A stretch of 64,000 nt of DNA from DATHAP01 sp963762865. Lineage in GTDB: Bacteria; Actinomycetota; Actinomycetes; JACCUZ01. Each line of letters starts with the position of its first letter. Positions within the stretch are counted from its first letter, which is position 1. The notes below the pieces were generated by a model that made no database searches, had not been told where the DNA came from, and saw nothing but the letters and a program-made list of their open reading frames with translations. Position numbers and translations under genes: made by a program. The stretch covers positions 148,031 to 212,030 of the forward strand of contig CAVXNC010000024.1 in the NCBI GenBank assembly GCA_963762865.1. The letters run 5' to 3'. Below are positions 61,788-64,000 of the stretch, piece by piece.

Positions 61788-63977
61788 ATGTCTCGCCTGC
61801 TCTACCGCCTCGGTCACGCCGCAGCCCGCCACCCGTGGCGGACCCTGACTGCGTGGCTGCTGATCGCCGTGTCCGCCGTCGCTCTCAGCGGCGCCATCGG
61901 CGGCACCACCAACGACACCTTCACCCTCCCCGGCTCGGAGTCCCAGCGGGCCGCCGACGCGCTGCACGACCGCTTCCCCGACCAGAGCGTCTACACCTCG
62001 CAGGTCGTCATCCACTCGCCGGACGGCCTCACGACCCGTGACGCACGTCGCGCCGTCCACGACGCGACAGCGGCACTCGTCGAGGTCCCGCACGTCGTCG
62101 ACGTCACCGATCCCTACGACCCGCGCGGACCCACCGTGAGCGAGGACGGCACGACCGCGTTCACCACCGTCGCCTTCGACACCGACGAGGTCGGGATCGA
62201 GGAGTACGACGCTGCCGCCGCCGCGACAGAGGGACTGCGCGACGCGGGGATGCAGGTCGAGTACAGCGGTGCGCTCGGCATCGCGAAGGGCGACGAGGCT
62301 CCGGGCAGCGAGATGCTCGGGCTGGCCATCGCGATCGTCGTGCTGGCCATCGCCTTCGGCTCGCTCGTCGCGATGAGCCTGCCCATCGGCGTCGCACTGA
62401 TCGGGCTGTTCGTCGGCAGCAGTGCGATCGGCATCCTCGCCGGCTACGTCCCCGTCCCCACCATCACCACCATCGTCGCGACCATGCTCGGTCTCGGTGT
62501 GGGCATCGACTACGCCCTCTTCATCCTGGCGCGGCACCGGCAGAACCTCGCCGACGGGATGCCGGTCGCCGAGGCCTCCGGTCGCGCTAATGCCACCGCC
62601 GGGCTCTCGGTGCTCTTCGCCGGTGTCACCGTCGTCGTCGCGATCGCCAGCCTGCAGGTGGCGGGCATCCCGATGCTGACGACGATGGGCTGGGGCTCGG
62701 CGATGATGGTCGCGATCACGATGGTCGCCGCCGTGACACTGCTACCCGGGCTGCTCGGCCTGGTCGGCCGGCGAGTGAACAGCCTTCGGGTGCCGTTCGT
62801 CCGGCCAGCCCCGGCCAGCCAAGGGGCGGACCGCCCCACGATTACCAGCCGCTGGGCGGCCCGCGTCGTCGCCCGTCCGGTCCGCTACGCCGTGGTCGCG
62901 CTCGTCCTGCTCGGTGTGCTCGCCGCGCCGGCCGCCGCACTGCGGATCGGCTTCGCGGACGACGGCAACGCGGTGCCCGGCAGCACGCTGCGCAAGTCCT
63001 ACGACCTGGTCGCCGACGGCTTCGGCCCCGGCTTCAACGGTCCCGTCCAGGTGGCCGTCGAGCTCGGCGACGACGCCAAGGACAACAAGGCGGCGCTCCG
63101 TGAGATCGGGAGCGCGATCGCGGCTGACCGAGGTGTCGCCTCCGTGGGAGCGCCGGCCGTCAACCCGGCAGGGGACCTCGCGGTCTTCGTGGTCACTCCC
63201 ACGACGTCACCGCAGGACGCCGCGACCACGGCACTCGTCCACCGCCTGCGGGACGACGTGCTGCCGGCTGCGACGGCCGGGCACGACGCCAAGACCATGC
63301 TGACCGGCGCCACGGCATTCCAGGCGGACATCTCGTCGGGCCTCCCGCACCAGATGCTGATGTTCATCAGCGCCGTGATCGGGCTGTCCTTCCTGGTGCT
63401 GATGATGGTGTTCCGCTCGGTCCTGGTGCCGCTGAAGGCCGCGATCCTGAACCTGATCAGCATCGCGGCGGCATACGGCGTCGTGGTTGCCGTCTTCCAG
63501 TGGGGCTGGGGCGCGAACCTGATCGGCCTCGAAGAGACGGTGCCGATCAACCCGCTGGGCCCGATCCTGATGTTCGCGATCCTCTTCGGGCTGTCGATGG
63601 ACTACGAGGTGTTCCTGCTCAGCCGGGTGCGGGAGCAGTACCTCAAGCACCGCGATCCGCAGCGGGCCGTGGTCGAAGGTGTCGGATCCACCGCGCGAGT
63701 CATCACCAGTGCGGCGCTCATCATGATCAGCGTCTTCGGAGCCTTCATCCTCAGCAACGACGTCACCGCCAAGCTGTTCGGTGTCGGGCTGGGTGTCGCG
63801 GTGCTGCTCGACGTGACCCTGGTCCGGATGATCCTGGTGCCGGCGGCGATGAGCCTGCTGGGTCACCGGGCCTGGTGGCTGCCTCGGCCGCTGGCCCGGG
63901 TGCTGCCGACGATCGACCTGGAGGGATCCGAGCACGCCGAGCCCTCCCGGCCCGACCGTGAGCCGGCGCTCGTGTAG
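61788..63977 (+). CDS. MMPL/RND family transporter
   Basis: 729-residue membrane transporter. A first helix (about residues 13-33) and a large external loop are followed by five helices (about 175-320), a second external loop and five more (about 525-700), the RND plan. GIDYALFILARHRQNLADG and its partner GLSMDYEVFLLSRVREQYLK are the paired MMPL motifs with the conserved aspartate and tyrosine used in proton transfer. In actinobacteria the family exports lipids, siderophores or drugs; the substrate is unknown. It starts 172 bases after the lipoprotein gene and ends 23 bases before the window edge. Confidence 0.93.
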   Translation: MSRLLYRLGHAAARHPWRTLTAWLLIAVSAVALSGAIGGTTNDTFTLPGSESQRAADALHDRFPDQSVYTSQVVIHSPDGLTTRDARRAVHDATAALVEVPHVVDVTDPYDPRGPTVSEDGTTAFTTVAFDTDEVGIEEYDAAAAATEGLRDAGMQVEYSGALGIAKGDEAPGSEMLGLAIAIVVLAIAFGSLVAMSLPIGVALIGLFVGSSAIGILAGYVPVPTITTIVATMLGLGVGIDYALFILARHRQNLADGMPVAEASGRANATAGLSVLFAGVTVVVAIASLQVAGIPMLTTMGWGSAMMVAITMVAAVTLLPGLLGLVGRRVNSLRVPFVRPAPASQGADRPTITSRWAARVVARPVRYAVVALVLLGVLAAPAAALRIGFADDGNAVPGSTLRKSYDLVADGFGPGFNGPVQVAVELGDDAKDNKAALREIGSAIAADRGVASVGAPAVNPAGDLAVFVVTPTTSPQDAATTALVHRLRDDVLPAATAGHDAKTMLTGATAFQADISSGLPHQMLMFISAVIGLSFLVLMMVFRSVLVPLKAAILNLISIAAAYGVVVAVFQWGWGANLIGLEETVPINPLGPILMFAILFGLSMDYEVFLLSRVREQYLKHRDPQRAVVEGVGSTARVITSAALIMISVFGAFILSNDVTAKLFGVGLGVAVLLDVTLVRMILVPAAMSLLGHRAWWLPRPLARVLPTIDLEGSEHAEPSRPDREPALV

Positions 63978-64000
63978 GAAGGCGCACAGCGATGCGGCCG

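Overview
The window is very GC-rich DNA (roughly 70% or more by eye) with GTG/TTG starts, ATGA/GTGA gene overlaps, F420-type oxidoreductase, WXG100, DUF3263, LytR_C and HelR families. Together these point to an actinobacterium, most likely a Nocardioides-like member of the Propionibacteriales (inference). It reads as ordinary chromosome: I see no tRNA, rRNA, CRISPR array, integrase, transposase or phage gene.

Layout. 1-8.1 kb: end of an ABC-2 exporter operon, an XPB-type helicase, small enzymes (YCII, RibD-C, LLM oxidoreductase), an LtrA membrane protein, a SIMPL protein and a broken GNAT gene. 8.2-13.2 kb: two HelD-family RNA polymerase recycling ATPases flank an HD hydrolase; the second matches HelR (rifamycin protection) and is preceded by a perfect palindrome that contains the rifamycin-associated element (RAE). 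13.2-17.5 kb: second LtrA, a secreted protein, DUF4031, WXG100, RibD-C. 17.6-25.5 kb: a four-gene operon of two giant FtsX-like permeases and two ATPases. 26.2-31.8 kb: M29 aminopeptidase, groEL2 with CIRCE half-sites, cspA, and thrC behind a SAM-I riboswitch. 31.9-38.1 kb: trehalose synthesis (otsA, otsB), an ArsR-SRPBCC operon with visible operators, and VirR-like/DUF3263 genes. 38.2-43.5 kb: pirin and a complete sulfate importer (Sbp-CysT-CysW-CysA) facing an Rrf2 regulator. 43.7-50.4 kb: phenylacetyl-CoA epoxidase genes paaABCDE, then on the other strand a glutathionyl-hydroquinone-reductase-like gene, paaI and a thiolase. 50.5-58.3 kb: a leftward run with lysine catabolism (amaB, hglS), a ROK protein, a GlxA-type regulator, and an isolated DppB permease with its binding protein. 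58.9-64 kb: PhoX phosphatase, cNMP-binding protein, lipoprotein and an MMPL transporter.

Two themes cut across the window. First, seven conserved genes (GNAT, TIGR03086, FtsX, paaA, GST, hglS, peptide-binding protein) are each split by one reading-frame break, and every one has a length of 3n+1, as expected for one extra base. Either the assembly carries insertion-type errors or this is a decaying genome; the conserved sequence on both sides favours error. Second, the intergenic DNA carries small repeat families: an 86-bp double-palindrome present twice (29.8 and 48.7 kb) and a 9-bp tandem repeat lying directly after the stop codons of two genes (27.85 and 56.55 kb).

The most notable system is the RAE-helR unit, a predicted antibiotic-inducible RNA polymerase protection module. 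The SAM riboswitch on threonine synthase and the evenly spaced CIRCE half-sites are the next clearest regulatory features.
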